NCBI GenBank assembly: GCA_045633845.1
Contig: JAZQZC010000021.1
Location: forward strand, 1-54,301
DNA from: RGIG4708 sp045633845
GTDB lineage: Bacteria > Bacillota > Clostridia > UMGS1810
DNA: 54,301 nt
Direction: 5' to 3'
Part shown: positions 34,383-42,917 of the stretch, piece after piece
Layout: each line of letters opens with the position of its first letter
How positions within the stretch are numbered: the first letter of the stretch is position 1
Position numbers and translations under genes: made by a program
The notes under the pieces: model-generated
Databases searched by the model: none
Told to the model about the DNA's origin: nothing
Seen by the model: only the letters and a program-made list of their open reading frames with translations

Positions 34383-35066
34383 TTATCTGTTAAGGATAAG
34401 CTTTGTGAGTTCTACCGGCTCAACAATTTTGCCGTCTTTGTAAACGCGCATATTGCCCGATGCAATTTCGTCTATAAGAATAACCTCGTTGTTGTTGTAG
34501 CCAAACTCAAATTTAATATCCCACAAATCAAGGCCGATTTCTTTAAGGTCGTCAGCTACTATTTTGGTAATTTTGAGTGTTTGCTCTTTCATGCTTTCAA
34601 ACATCTCGGGGCTCATAACACCAAGTGCTGCAAGGCCTTCGCCTGTAACGAGGGGGTCGCCTTTTTCGTCGTTTTTGAATGTGCATTCAACATAACCGCC
34701 GGGGAGTGGGGTGCCGTCAGTAATATATTCGCCGTATCTGCGGATAAAGCTTCCTGTTGCAACAAGGCGGCAAATAACTTCAAGGCCGTGACCAAATACT
34801 GTAGCAGGAAGAACTTCCATAGTGGCATTTTCAATATCAGCGCTTACATAGTGAGTTTTGATACCCGCTTTTTTGAGTAATTCAAAGTAGTGAACAGATG
34901 TTTCGAGGTTGGCTTTGCCGATACCTTCGATAGTAAGGCCAACAGAATTTTCGCCCGGGTCAAAAACACCGTCTTTACCTGTACAGTCGTGTTTGAATTT
35001 GGGCATTACATTGCCGTTATCAAGGCTGTAAACGTCTTTTGTTTTTCCTTCATAAACTTTTTTCAT
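34383..35066 (-). CDS. purC: Phosphoribosylaminoimidazole-succinocarboxamide synthase
   Basis: 227 aa from the ATG at 35066 (AAAGGAG 8 nt upstream); normal length. It begins KKVYEGKTKDVYSLDNG and carries the SAICAR synthetase signatures LEVICRLVATGS and DIKFEFGYNNN...LIDEIASGNMR. It joins aspartate to CAIR in de novo purine synthesis. It stands alone, away from any other pur gene in this window. Confidence 0.96.
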   Translation of the reverse strand: MKKVYEGKTKDVYSLDNGNVMPKFKHDCTGKDGVFDPGENSVGLTIEGIGKANLETSVHYFELLKKAGIKTHYVSADIENATMEVLPATVFGHGLEVICRLVATGSFIRRYGEYITDGTPLPGGYVECTFKNDEKGDPLVTGEGLAALGVMSPEMFESMKEQTLKITKIVADDLKEIGLDLWDIKFEFGYNNNEVILIDEIASGNMRVYKDGKIVEPVELTKLILNR

Positions 35067-35103
35067 GGTACATTCTCCTTTGTATATTTTTATCAACGGA
35101 AAT

Positions 35104-35132
35104 ATTTTATCACAAAATTTTTGTGTTGTATA
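35104..35132 (-). promoter_or_regulatory. Possible purC promoter
   Basis: Minus strand TATACA (35132-35127), 17-nt spacer, TAAAAT (35109-35104). Confidence 0.45.
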
Positions 35133-35211
35133 CAGATTTTTTCTAAAAAAATACAAATATCGTATATTTTCACAAAAAATGGTTTGTCAGTTGTATATAT
35201 TGTTGTACATA

Positions 35212-35478
35212 TCAGAAAAAAACCTGAGCAATCAGCAAAAGGCAAAGTCCCGGTATGCCGAGAATTCCCACAACAAGTGCAGACACAAGGTTTATTCCCA
35301 TATAAATTCCCAAAAAGGGTATTGAGTTTATGACAAACATAACAATTCCGCCAATGGCGCTGTTTATAAGTATTTTTAAAGCAAGCTTAAAGGGAGCAAA
35401 AAATATTCGTGCACTAACCAGAATTATTACAATCCCCAAAAAGTATCCCATAACTGTTCCTGCAGTGATTTCGGGCAT
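35212..35478 (-). CDS. bofA: BofA, pro-sigmaK processing inhibitor family
   Basis: 88 aa from the ATG at 35478 (AAGGAGGTG upstream), the family's usual length. Hydrophobic throughout, with the conserved core SAIGGIVMFVINSIPFLGI and GIPGLCLLL at the end. In Bacillus BofA holds the SpoIVFB protease inactive in the outer forespore membrane until SpoIVB signals. The gene lies 2 kb from spoIVB, a sensible functional neighbour. SigmaE-like promoter motifs lie upstream. Confidence 0.92.
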   Translation of the reverse strand: MPEITAGTVMGYFLGIVIILVSARIFFAPFKLALKILINSAIGGIVMFVINSIPFLGIYMGINLVSALVVGILGIPGLCLLLIAQVFF

Positions 35479-35500
35479 TTCGGACACCTCCTTATACACA

Positions 35501-35530
35501 AATGTATTAAACAAGCATCGCTTTTATGAC
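35501..35530 (-). promoter_or_regulatory. SigmaE-like promoter of bofA
   Basis: Minus strand GTCATAAA (35530-35523), 14-nt spacer, AATACATT (35508-35501), close to the sigmaE pattern GTCATATT-14-CATACANT. A second similar arrangement (GTCATAAA 35616-35609, CATAAATT 35594-35587) lies further upstream. bofA is a sigmaE gene in Bacillus. Confidence 0.55.
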
Positions 35531-35674
35531 CTTTGTTCCAAAAATATTAACAGTTTAGTAACAACTCAAAACAAAAAACAGTGTATAATTTATGACAAAT
35601 GCACAAAATTTATGACCATTTTTAAAGCTAAATCAGCAAAATACACATTGTTTTTAAAAGATTTTTTGCTTTTG

Positions 35675-35703
35675 TTGCAAATTGCACAAAAAACATTTAT
35701 AAT
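35675..35703 (+). promoter_or_regulatory. Promoter of the regulator-ftsEX operon
   Basis: TTGCAA (35675-35680), 17-nt spacer, TATAAT (35698-35703). Confidence 0.75.
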
Positions 35704-35767
35704 ATAATAGGTATTAAATTGTTTTGTACAATTGTTATACTTATTACTATAAGATGAGGTGGCATTT

Positions 35768-36853
35768 ATGAATGCAAGACTTTTTCAGCAAATAACACAT
35801 CAGATGAAAGATGTTATGAACCGAGATTTGGGTATTATTACAGCAGACGGCTTTGTTGTTGCGTCAAGTGACGGATGCATCAGCCGCAACGACCTTGACT
35901 GCGTGCTCTCCTTTACGGAGGATAATACCGATACCTTTACCTACAACGGCTTTACATACAAGCCTGTTGTTGAAATGGGAAAAGCCGAGTACATAATTTT
36001 TGTCAAGGGTGATGACGCCGTTGCCAGAAATTATGCAGACATACTTGATGTCAGCCTCTCATCAGTAAAATCTCTTTACGACGACAAGTATGACAAGCTC
36101 AACTTTATCAAAAACTTTCTTCTTGGCAATATTTTGCCGGGAGATGTTCTTGCAAAGGCTGCAGAGCTGCATATTCCTATTGACGCGCATCGCGTTGTAT
36201 TTCTTGTTGAAACAAAGAGAAATGCCGATTATTCTGTGCTCGAGCTTATCGAAAGTATGTATCCTAACAAACAGGATGACTTTATTGTAAGCATTGACGA
36301 AAACAGCGTAGCCCTTGTAAAATATCTCGAGGGCGAAACAGACGTGCCTACACTTCAGACAATGGCAAAAGAGCTTGCAAACACCATTCATTCCGAAGTG
36401 ATGACAAAGGCTACTGTTGGTATAGGTACCGTTGTTACAAGCATCAAGGATATTGCCCGCTCCTTTGAAGAAGCACGTGTTGCTCTTGAAGTCGGCAGTG
36501 TGTTTGATGATGAAAAATACATTCTCAGCTACGAGGACCTCGGTATAGGAAGACTTATCTATCAGCTTCCTACAACCTTGTGCAAGCTGTTTTTGTGCGA
36601 AGTATTCAAAAAAGGCGATATCGAAGAACTTGACCAGGAAATTATTTATACAATTCAAAAATTCTTTGAAAACAACCTCAATGTGTCCGAAACTTCAAGA
36701 CAGCTTTATGTGCACAGAAATACACTTGTTTACAGACTTGACAAAATCCAGAAAATTACAGGGCTTGATTTAAGAGAATTTGACCAGGCGCTTATATTTA
36801 AGGTTGCTATGATGGTTAATAAGTATCTTTCTTCAAACTCAACAAAACTGTGA
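35768..36853 (+). CDS. PucR/CdaR-type helix-turn-helix regulator
   Basis: 361 aa from the ATG at 35768 (GAGGTGG upstream). An N-terminal sugar-diacid-recognition-like region (1-135, with MNRDLGIITADGFVVASSDG), a central GGDEF-like CdaR domain (about 140-260) and a C-terminal PucR helix-turn-helix (NLNVSETSRQLYVHRNTLVYRL, about 301-322). Characterised members respond to sugar diacids or purine-pathway ligands; the ligand here is unknown. Its stop is 7 nt before ftsE, so it is probably co-transcribed with ftsEX, an unexpected partner for this family. Confidence 0.85.
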   Translation: MNARLFQQITHQMKDVMNRDLGIITADGFVVASSDGCISRNDLDCVLSFTEDNTDTFTYNGFTYKPVVEMGKAEYIIFVKGDDAVARNYADILDVSLSSVKSLYDDKYDKLNFIKNFLLGNILPGDVLAKAAELHIPIDAHRVVFLVETKRNADYSVLELIESMYPNKQDDFIVSIDENSVALVKYLEGETDVPTLQTMAKELANTIHSEVMTKATVGIGTVVTSIKDIARSFEEARVALEVGSVFDDEKYILSYEDLGIGRLIYQLPTTLCKLFLCEVFKKGDIEELDQEIIYTIQKFFENNLNVSETSRQLYVHRNTLVYRLDKIQKITGLDLREFDQALIFKVAMMVNKYLSSNSTKL

Positions 36854-36860
36854 GGTACAA

Positions 36861-37547
36861 ATGATTATTTTTGATAATGTAAGTAAAACGTATGAAAACG
36901 GCTTTATCGCATTGTCCGATGTAAGCTTTCATATCGAAAAGGGTGAATTTGTATTTCTTGTAGGCAGCTCTGCCGCAGGCAAATCCACCATTATCAAGCT
37001 TATGATGAAAGAGCTTGACCAGACAAAGGGCGGCATTTATATAAACGGCATTGACGTGGGCGACCTTCGCCGCAAGGACATTCCGTATTTTCGCCGAACT
37101 CTTGGCGTAGTGTTTCAGGATTTCCGCCTGCTTCCAAACAAAACAGCTCAGGAAAATGTTGCATATGCAATGGAAATTGTAGGTGCATCTGCCCGTGAAA
37201 TACGCAAAAACGTTCCTGCGGTACTCAGTATGGTTGGACTTGCTCACAAGGCAAAAATGTACCCAAATCAGCTGTCGGGCGGTGAGCAGCAGAGAGTTGC
37301 AATTGCAAGAGCTATTGTAAACAACCCTGCAGTGCTTATTGCAGACGAGCCTACGGGTAACCTTGACCCCGACACCGCACTCGAAATTATGGATATAATG
37401 GACGCAATCAACCGCAGGGGTACTACCGTTGTGATGGCAACCCATGCCGAAAAAATTGTTGACAGTATGCAAAAGCGCGTTATTGTCATTGAGGGCGGCA
37501 AGGTTAAGCACGACGAGAAAAAAGGTGGGTACAGTTATGTCGATTAG
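36861..37547 (+). CDS. ftsE: Cell division ATP-binding protein FtsE
   Basis: 228 aa ABC ATPase. Walker A GSSAAGKST, signature LSGGEQQRVAIARA, Walker B VLIADEPTGNLD, H-loop MATHAE. It drives FtsX to activate peptidoglycan hydrolases at the septum or sidewall. TGAGGT overlapping the upstream stop serves as its ribosome binding site. It overlaps ftsX by 11 nt. Confidence 0.96.
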   Translation: MIIFDNVSKTYENGFIALSDVSFHIEKGEFVFLVGSSAAGKSTIIKLMMKELDQTKGGIYINGIDVGDLRRKDIPYFRRTLGVVFQDFRLLPNKTAQENVAYAMEIVGASAREIRKNVPAVLSMVGLAHKAKMYPNQLSGGEQQRVAIARAIVNNPAVLIADEPTGNLDPDTALEIMDIMDAINRRGTTVVMATHAEKIVDSMQKRVIVIEGGKVKHDEKKGGYSYVD

Positions 37548-38436
37548 AATGTTTCGCAGATTTGTGGCAGAGGCATGCCAGGGTATGGTAAAAAACGGCC
37601 TTATGACCATTGCATCACTTTTTGTAGTTACCGCTTGTTTGTTTATATTTGGTGTATTTATGGTTGTTACTATGAATATAAATTATCTTGGAGAGCAGCT
37701 TGCAAACCAGTGTCAGATTCAGGTATATATAACAAACGAGGCAAAATACGGCGGTATGATTCAGGGTATGTCCGATCAGATAAAGCAAATCCCCGAAATA
37801 TCGGGAATTACCTTTGAGACGGGCGAGGAGACCTTTGAAAACTTTAAATCCGACCTTTCGGAGGAAGAGCTTGTTTATTTTGGCGGGCTGCCGTCAGACA
37901 TTATTTCGGACTCCTTTAAGGTTACACTTGAGGATATTACCCAGTCTGAAGCAGTTGTACAAAAGCTTTCGCAGATACAAGGCGTTGAGCGGATTGAAAA
38001 CAGTCAGGATGTAATAAACATAGTTAACAATGTAACTCAGATTATCCGTCACATTTCGGTATGGATAATAATTATATTTGCGTTTATCAGCTTGTTTATT
38101 ATTTCAAATACAATAAAGCTTGCAGTGCACTCCCGAGGCAGAGAAATCAACATTATGAAATACGTTGGTGCAACAGATGCCTATATCAGATGGCCTTTTA
38201 TTATTGAGGGTATTCTTACAGGTCTTGTGGCAGCGGCTATTTCGTATTTTATCACTCAGTTTGCCTATATGGGAGTCACCTCGGCAATAGACAACACAGC
38301 GGCTATAGGCAGTATAATAAACCTTAAAAAATTTACGGAAATATGGAACACCATTCTTGTTGCATACCTGCTGCTTGGAGCACTTATCGGTGCATTCGGC
38401 AGTGCAATTTCCGTAAGAAGATACCTTAAGGTATAA
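37537..38436 (+). CDS. ftsX: Cell division membrane protein FtsX
   Basis: 299 aa from the ATG at 37537 (AAAGGTGGG upstream, within ftsE). One N-terminal helix (about 22-45), an extracellular domain of about 115 residues (the hydrolase-binding loop), then three further helices with the MacB/FtsX core (IKLAVHSRGREINIMKYVGAT). With FtsE it forms a mechanotransmitter; the likely partner is the M23 protein encoded 23 nt downstream. Confidence 0.95.
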   Translation: MSIRMFRRFVAEACQGMVKNGLMTIASLFVVTACLFIFGVFMVVTMNINYLGEQLANQCQIQVYITNEAKYGGMIQGMSDQIKQIPEISGITFETGEETFENFKSDLSEEELVYFGGLPSDIISDSFKVTLEDITQSEAVVQKLSQIQGVERIENSQDVINIVNNVTQIIRHISVWIIIIFAFISLFIISNTIKLAVHSRGREINIMKYVGATDAYIRWPFIIEGILTGLVAAAISYFITQFAYMGVTSAIDNTAAIGSIINLKKFTEIWNTILVAYLLLGALIGAFGSAISVRRYLKV

Positions 38437-38459
38437 AAGTACTATAGGAGGAAAATGCT

Positions 38460-39629
38460 TTGAAAAGAAATTCACTTTTTGTGAGAATTCTTGCAATAAT
38501 TGCTCTTGTGGCATTTCTGGCGGTGTCTGTAATTACAATTATGCCGCTTTCGGCATCGGCACAGTCGGCTCAGAGCAAGCTTAAGGATTCTCAGGCAAAA
38601 CAGGAAGAGCTTAAAGACAAAATCAACGACGCAAACAACAAAATCAGTGCAAATTCCAAACAAAAGAAAAAGCTTGACGCCGCAATAGACGAGGTTCAGG
38701 CAGAGATAGATGCCCTTAATGTAAAAATTAATGCATCAAATGCAAAAATTTCGGCAAAAGAGGCAGAACTAAACAAGGCAGAACAGGAAAGCAAGCAGCA
38801 GTATGAGAGCTACTCAACCAGAGCAAAAATGCTTGTAGAGCGAGGCAGCATCACATATCTTGAGGTGCTTCTCAACTCAAAATCCTTCAGCGATTTGCTT
38901 GCACGTTTTTCTGTTATCAAGCAGGTTGTTCAGTACGACAGCCTCCGCCTTGACGAGCTCAAAGCAGTTGAAGAGGAAATTGCTGCAATAAAAAAAGAGC
39001 TTGAGGCAGAAAAGCAGGTGCTTGTAGACCTTAAAGCAAACGAAACGGCGCAAATGAGCTCTCTTTCTGCAAAAAGAGCTCAGAGTCAGCAAATGATAGA
39101 CTCACTCAAAAATGACAAAGCCGCATTTGAAAAAGCTCTTGCAGAGCAGGAAGCGGCAGAAGCAGCTGCCAGAGCAGAAATTGCCCGCCTTGCGGCAGCG
39201 CAAAGCTCAAGCGGCACTGTAAAGGTGCCGAGCAGCTATTCGGGCAGTATGATAACACCTGCATCGGGTCCTATTACTTCGTATTATGGTTCGCGTATTC
39301 ATCCCGTTACAGGCAAGCGCAAAACTCACACAGGTATGGACTATGGTGCAGCATACGGCTCAAACATTGTAGCTGCAGCAGAGGGAACAGTGCTTGTTTC
39401 GGGCTATAACTCAGGCGGTTACGGTAATTATGTAATTATCAACCATGGCGGCGGCATTACCACACTTTATGCTCACGCAAGCAGCCTTTTGGTATCTGCA
39501 GGGCAGAGCGTAAGCCAGGGGCAGGTTATAGCAAAGGTTGGCTCTACAGGAATGTCAACCGGGCCGCACCTTCACTTTGAGGTTCACGTTAATGGTGCTC
39601 ATACCGACCCATTGGGTTATCTTAATTAA
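38460..39629 (+). CDS. Secreted coiled-coil M23 peptidoglycan hydrolase (EnvC/PcsB-like partner of FtsEX)
   Basis: 389 aa, TTG start with AGGAGG 7 nt upstream; a nearer ATG gives only two codons. Signal peptide 1-34 (cut near SASAQS), long coiled coil (about 35-245, rich in Lys/Glu/Ala), Ser-rich linker, and a LytM/M23 domain (about 268-389) with the zinc-site motifs HTGMDYG and HLHFEVH. The layout equals EnvC, in which the coiled coil binds FtsX and exposes the enzyme. Here the LytM zinc residues are present, so it is probably itself an endopeptidase. Confidence 0.92.
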   Translation: MKRNSLFVRILAIIALVAFLAVSVITIMPLSASAQSAQSKLKDSQAKQEELKDKINDANNKISANSKQKKKLDAAIDEVQAEIDALNVKINASNAKISAKEAELNKAEQESKQQYESYSTRAKMLVERGSITYLEVLLNSKSFSDLLARFSVIKQVVQYDSLRLDELKAVEEEIAAIKKELEAEKQVLVDLKANETAQMSSLSAKRAQSQQMIDSLKNDKAAFEKALAEQEAAEAAARAEIARLAAAQSSSGTVKVPSSYSGSMITPASGPITSYYGSRIHPVTGKRKTHTGMDYGAAYGSNIVAAAEGTVLVSGYNSGGYGNYVIINHGGGITTLYAHASSLLVSAGQSVSQGQVIAKVGSTGMSTGPHLHFEVHVNGAHTDPLGYLN

Positions 39630-39647
39630 AATTGGGGATGCATATTT

Positions 39648-40850
39648 ATGAACAGCAAAAAACCAATATTTGTAACTGCAGTTGTCGCGATAATCGCGAC
39701 AACTGCCTTTTATCTGACGCCGCTTGGTGAAAGCCTGTATCGCAACATCAGACTTGTTACCGGCGATATGTCCTTTACCGACAAAATCGGAATGATGGAC
39801 TCTCTGATGGAAAAATATTATATAGACGAGTATGACGAGGAGCAGATGCAGGACCTTGCTCTTACAGGCTATGCTGCAGGTGCCGAGGATATTTATACTA
39901 CTTATATAAATGAAAAAAATCTTTCGGCAATGTACGAAAGTATGGGCGGCGACTATCAGGGCATAGGCGTTGAGGTATTTGTCAACGATGCAAATTATAT
40001 AGAAATTGTATCGGTGTTTGAAAACTCTCCTGCCCAAAAAAGCGGACTTGCGCCTAAGGACTGCATTGTTGCAGTTGATGGTGAGGCAGCAGACGGCAGC
40101 AATTACCAGAGCGCAATCAACAAAATAAAAGGTGTCGATGCACCCGAGGGCGACAACGATGTTGTTATAACTGTTAAACGCGGAGCGGAAATATTTGATG
40201 TAACATTAGTGCGTGAAACTGTTTCGGTAAACACTGTTACAAGCAAAATGGCTGCAAACGGCATAGGCTATATTCAGATTACCGATTTTGGCGAAAATAC
40301 ATTTCAAGAGTATAGCCGCGAGCTGCTCAAGCTTAACAAAAATGATGTACGCGGACTTGTTATTGACCTGCGCAACAACCCAGGGGGTATGCTTACAAGC
40401 GTGGTGCAGATTGCAGACACACTGCTGCCCGAGGGCAACATTGTTACCATCAAAGACAAAGCAGGCAACGAGACACCTTATGATTCTGACGCAGATTATA
40501 TAAATCTTCCCACCTGCATCATAGTAAATGAGCAGAGCGCAAGCGCGTCTGAGGTGCTTACAGGTGCAATGCGTGACCACAAATGCGCAACTATTGTGGG
40601 TGAAAAAACCTACGGCAAAGGCGTGGTTCAGTCTCTTATAGAATTTGGCGACGGCTCTGCCTTTAAGCTGACAACTGCAAAATACTATACCCCGAGCGGT
40701 GAGTGTATAGACGGCGTGGGCATCGCTCCCGATGTTGAGGTTTCCTTAAACGAAAAATGGAAAAACAGCTCTGTTTCCCTCATACCCGATGGCGAGGATA
40801 CTCAGCTTGATGCGGCAATTCAGGTGGTTAAGGATAAAATGGCGAATTAA
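39648..40850 (+). CDS. S41 C-terminal processing peptidase (CtpA/CtpB-like)
   Basis: 400 aa. An N-terminal membrane anchor (about 6-24), PDZ domain (about 95-180, GLAPKDCIVAVDG), S41 catalytic domain with the RNNPGG motif, nucleophile Ser in NEQSASASEVLTGAM and general-base Lys in GEKTYGKGVVQ. In Bacillus the ftsE-ftsX-ctpB order is found, and CtpB helps trigger SpoIVFB; here spoIVB and bofA lie within 8 kb, so a role in sporulation signalling is plausible. The 5' end of the gene contains a strong perfect palindrome. Confidence 0.92.
   Translation: MNSKKPIFVTAVVAIIATTAFYLTPLGESLYRNIRLVTGDMSFTDKIGMMDSLMEKYYIDEYDEEQMQDLALTGYAAGAEDIYTTYINEKNLSAMYESMGGDYQGIGVEVFVNDANYIEIVSVFENSPAQKSGLAPKDCIVAVDGEAADGSNYQSAINKIKGVDAPEGDNDVVITVKRGAEIFDVTLVRETVSVNTVTSKMAANGIGYIQITDFGENTFQEYSRELLKLNKNDVRGLVIDLRNNPGGMLTSVVQIADTLLPEGNIVTIKDKAGNETPYDSDADYINLPTCIIVNEQSASASEVLTGAMRDHKCATIVGEKTYGKGVVQSLIEFGDGSAFKLTTAKYYTPSGECIDGVGIAPDVEVSLNEKWKNSSVSLIPDGEDTQLDAAIQVVKDKMAN
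39678..39706 (+). other. Strong palindrome inside the S41 gene start
   Basis: Perfect 13-bp arms (39678-39690 with 39694-39706) and a 3-nt loop, 30 nt after the start codon, within the membrane-anchor codons. Confidence 0.8.
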
Positions 40851-40866
40851 ACAGAAGGTGATATTT

Positions 40867-42027
40867 ATGGTGATGAAAAAAGGCAGTTTTTCTGCTATGA
40901 AAAGCACCAACATAAAATTGATATTAAATAATCTGCATCGCTGCGGCAGCGCATCAAGAGTGCAGCTGGCAGCCGATACAGGTCTTACCGCTGCAACAGT
41001 TACAAACCTTACCGCCGAGCTTATAAAAAGCGGCATAATTGTTGAGACAGTTCACGGCGAGTCAACAGGCGGCAGAAAACCTGTGATGCTCAAATTCAAT
41101 TCGCATAACTATTGCATAAGCAGCGTGTACGTCAGCCCAAAGCAGATAGAATTTGCTATTGTGGACTTTGAGGGCAACATAACATATCACAACTGTTCAC
41201 ACATTACACCCGATATGTGCGCGGAGGATGCAATTGAGGTGGTGGCACAACAGTATGCCAAATGCAGTGCTGCATCAAGCCAAAAAATAATTGCAATGGG
41301 TATTGCCCTTCACGGAACGGTTGATTTTGACAGAGGCAGTTGGGTGGTTGCACCAAACCTTAACTGGCGCAACATCCCTGTTTGTGACATACTTGGCTCA
41401 AAGCTTAACATACCTGTTTTTGCCGATAACGACGTTAAGCTTATGGCAAAAGGCGAAATGTGGTACGGCGATGCCAGGGATGTATCGGATTTTGCATTTA
41501 TGTATGTGGGCGATGGCATAGGCGGAGCAATTTGCCTTGGCGGCTCTCTTTATCGCGGAGCAAACAACGCCAGCGGTGAGGTGGGTCACTGCACTGTTGA
41601 CATAAACGGCGAATTGTGCAGCTGCGGCAACCGCGGCTGCCTGCAGACAAAGGCAAACAAAAGCGCCATGATAAAATATGCAAAGAGTGTGCAGCTTGAT
41701 GTTCACCATTGTGAGCAAATAGTACAGCTTGCTCTCGGCGGTGATAAAAAGGCCCAAGATGTAATGGCAAACGAGGCGACATATCTCTCGGCAGGGGTTA
41801 CAATGCTTGTAAACATGTACAATCCAAAGCTTGTAATTATAAATTCTGACATAAAAGCTTTTGACAAGGCAATTATGCACCAAATTACATACAATTCGGA
41901 GCATTTTGCAAGCGGCAACTGCCAAATCAAATATTCCACCCTTGGCGATGCCGCAGTTATAAAGGGCGCCTGCGCAATGGTGCTCAAAGAGATTTTTGAA
42001 AATCCGCTGGAGTTTTTTGAAAAATAA
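40867..42027 (+). CDS. ROK-family transcriptional regulator (NagC/XylR type)
   Basis: 386 aa from the ATG at 40867 (AGAAGGTGAT upstream; a second ATG two codons later is possible). N-terminal winged helix-turn-helix (about 12-65: RCGSASRVQLAADTGLTAAT), then a ROK sugar-kinase-like domain with the glycan-binding EVGH segment and the zinc motif CSCGNRGCLQ. The usual Glu after the last Cys of that motif is Gln here. Such proteins sense sugars or sugar phosphates. No sugar operon is adjacent; the target is unknown. It follows the S41 gene by 16 nt. Confidence 0.9.
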   Translation: MVMKKGSFSAMKSTNIKLILNNLHRCGSASRVQLAADTGLTAATVTNLTAELIKSGIIVETVHGESTGGRKPVMLKFNSHNYCISSVYVSPKQIEFAIVDFEGNITYHNCSHITPDMCAEDAIEVVAQQYAKCSAASSQKIIAMGIALHGTVDFDRGSWVVAPNLNWRNIPVCDILGSKLNIPVFADNDVKLMAKGEMWYGDARDVSDFAFMYVGDGIGGAICLGGSLYRGANNASGEVGHCTVDINGELCSCGNRGCLQTKANKSAMIKYAKSVQLDVHHCEQIVQLALGGDKKAQDVMANEATYLSAGVTMLVNMYNPKLVIINSDIKAFDKAIMHQITYNSEHFASGNCQIKYSTLGDAAVIKGACAMVLKEIFENPLEFFEK

Positions 42028-42044
42028 ATTGTAAAAAATTTTTC

Positions 42045-42073
42045 TTGACATTATAAAAGTTTTGTTTTATAAT
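42045..42073 (+). promoter_or_regulatory. Consensus promoter and leader of rpsF-ssb-rpsR
   Basis: TTGACA (42045-42050), 17-nt spacer, TATAAT (42068-42073). The ~80-nt leader has a GC-rich hairpin (42081-42086/42091-42096). An S6:S18 autoregulatory leader is expected here; I did not recognise its motif with confidence. Confidence 0.88.
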
Positions 42074-42155
42074 ATAAAAGCACGCGTATGCGCGTGTATT
42101 ATTCCTGCTTTGGCGAGACACGTCAAGGCCATAGTCCACAGGAGGTGACATTATA

Positions 42156-42446
42156 ATGGAAAATGTAATTAACAAGTACGAAACCATCATTGTTATTGAC
42201 GCTGCTTTGACAGATGACCAGATTGAAGCTACTGTTGAAAAGTTCAAAGGTCTTATTGCGGCTAATGGAACAATCGAGTCTGTTGACGCTTGGGGCAAAC
42301 GCAAGCTTGCTTACCCAATCGACTACAAAACAGAGGGTTACTATGTTTTGATTAATTTCTCATCTGTTGCAGAATTTATTTCTGAGCTTGACAGAAATTA
42401 CAACATTGCAGACTCAATCCTTAGAACCATTACCGTTAGAAAATAA
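42156..42446 (+). CDS. rpsF: 30S ribosomal protein S6
   Basis: 96 aa, typical of S6: starts YETIIVIDAALTD and ends with DRNYNIADSILRTITVRK. AGGAGGTGA upstream. First gene of the universal rpsF-ssb-rpsR operon. S6 pairs with S18 in the 30S platform. Confidence 0.97.
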   Translation: MENVINKYETIIVIDAALTDDQIEATVEKFKGLIAANGTIESVDAWGKRKLAYPIDYKTEGYYVLINFSSVAEFISELDRNYNIADSILRTITVRK

Positions 42447-42459
42447 GAGGTGAGCAGTA

Positions 42460-42894
42460 ATGAACAAAGTACAGTTAGTAGGTCGTTTGACCAGAGACCC
42501 AGAGCTTAGAACCACCGCAAACGGTGTAAGCGTGTGCTCATTTACTGTTGCAGTAAACAGACGCTTCCGCAATGCTCAGGGCGAGTATGAGGCAGACTTT
42601 ATCAACTGCGTAGCATGGAGACAGTCTGCAGAGCTTTTGGCAAAATACTTTACCAAAGGCCGTATGGTAGGTTTGGTCGGCAGTATCCAGACTCGTAACT
42701 ACGAGAAGGACGGACAAAGAGTATATGTAACAGAAGTTTCTGTTGAAGAGGTACACTTTGTAGAAAGCAAAAATGCAGCAAATGATGCCGCTACAGGTGC
42801 AACTCCACAGGCAGCACAGGGCGAGCCTTCGTTTGATATGGACAGTGGCTTTATGGCTACTATGCCGTCAGCTGACGACGATCTTCCGTTTTAA
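42460..42894 (+). CDS. ssb: Single-stranded DNA-binding protein
   Basis: 144 aa. OB-fold (about 1-105, starting MNKVQLVGRLTRDPELR), a short polar linker, and the acidic C-terminal tip DDDLPF that recruits replication and repair proteins. GAGGTGA upstream. It lies between rpsF and rpsR as usual, so it is coupled to ribosome synthesis. Confidence 0.97.
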   Translation: MNKVQLVGRLTRDPELRTTANGVSVCSFTVAVNRRFRNAQGEYEADFINCVAWRQSAELLAKYFTKGRMVGLVGSIQTRNYEKDGQRVYVTEVSVEEVHFVESKNAANDAATGATPQAAQGEPSFDMDSGFMATMPSADDDLPF

Positions 42895-42917
42895 TTAATT
42901 AAAGGAGGTAAATAACA

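Noticed and set aside
36816..37610. Minus-strand ORF antisense to ftsE
   Set aside because: Shadow of the ftsE codon pattern; the plus frame carries all ABC motifs.
42081..42155. Ribosomal S6:S18 leader RNA
   Set aside because: Expected here by family knowledge, but I could not identify its defining bulged motif, so only the leader hairpin is reported.
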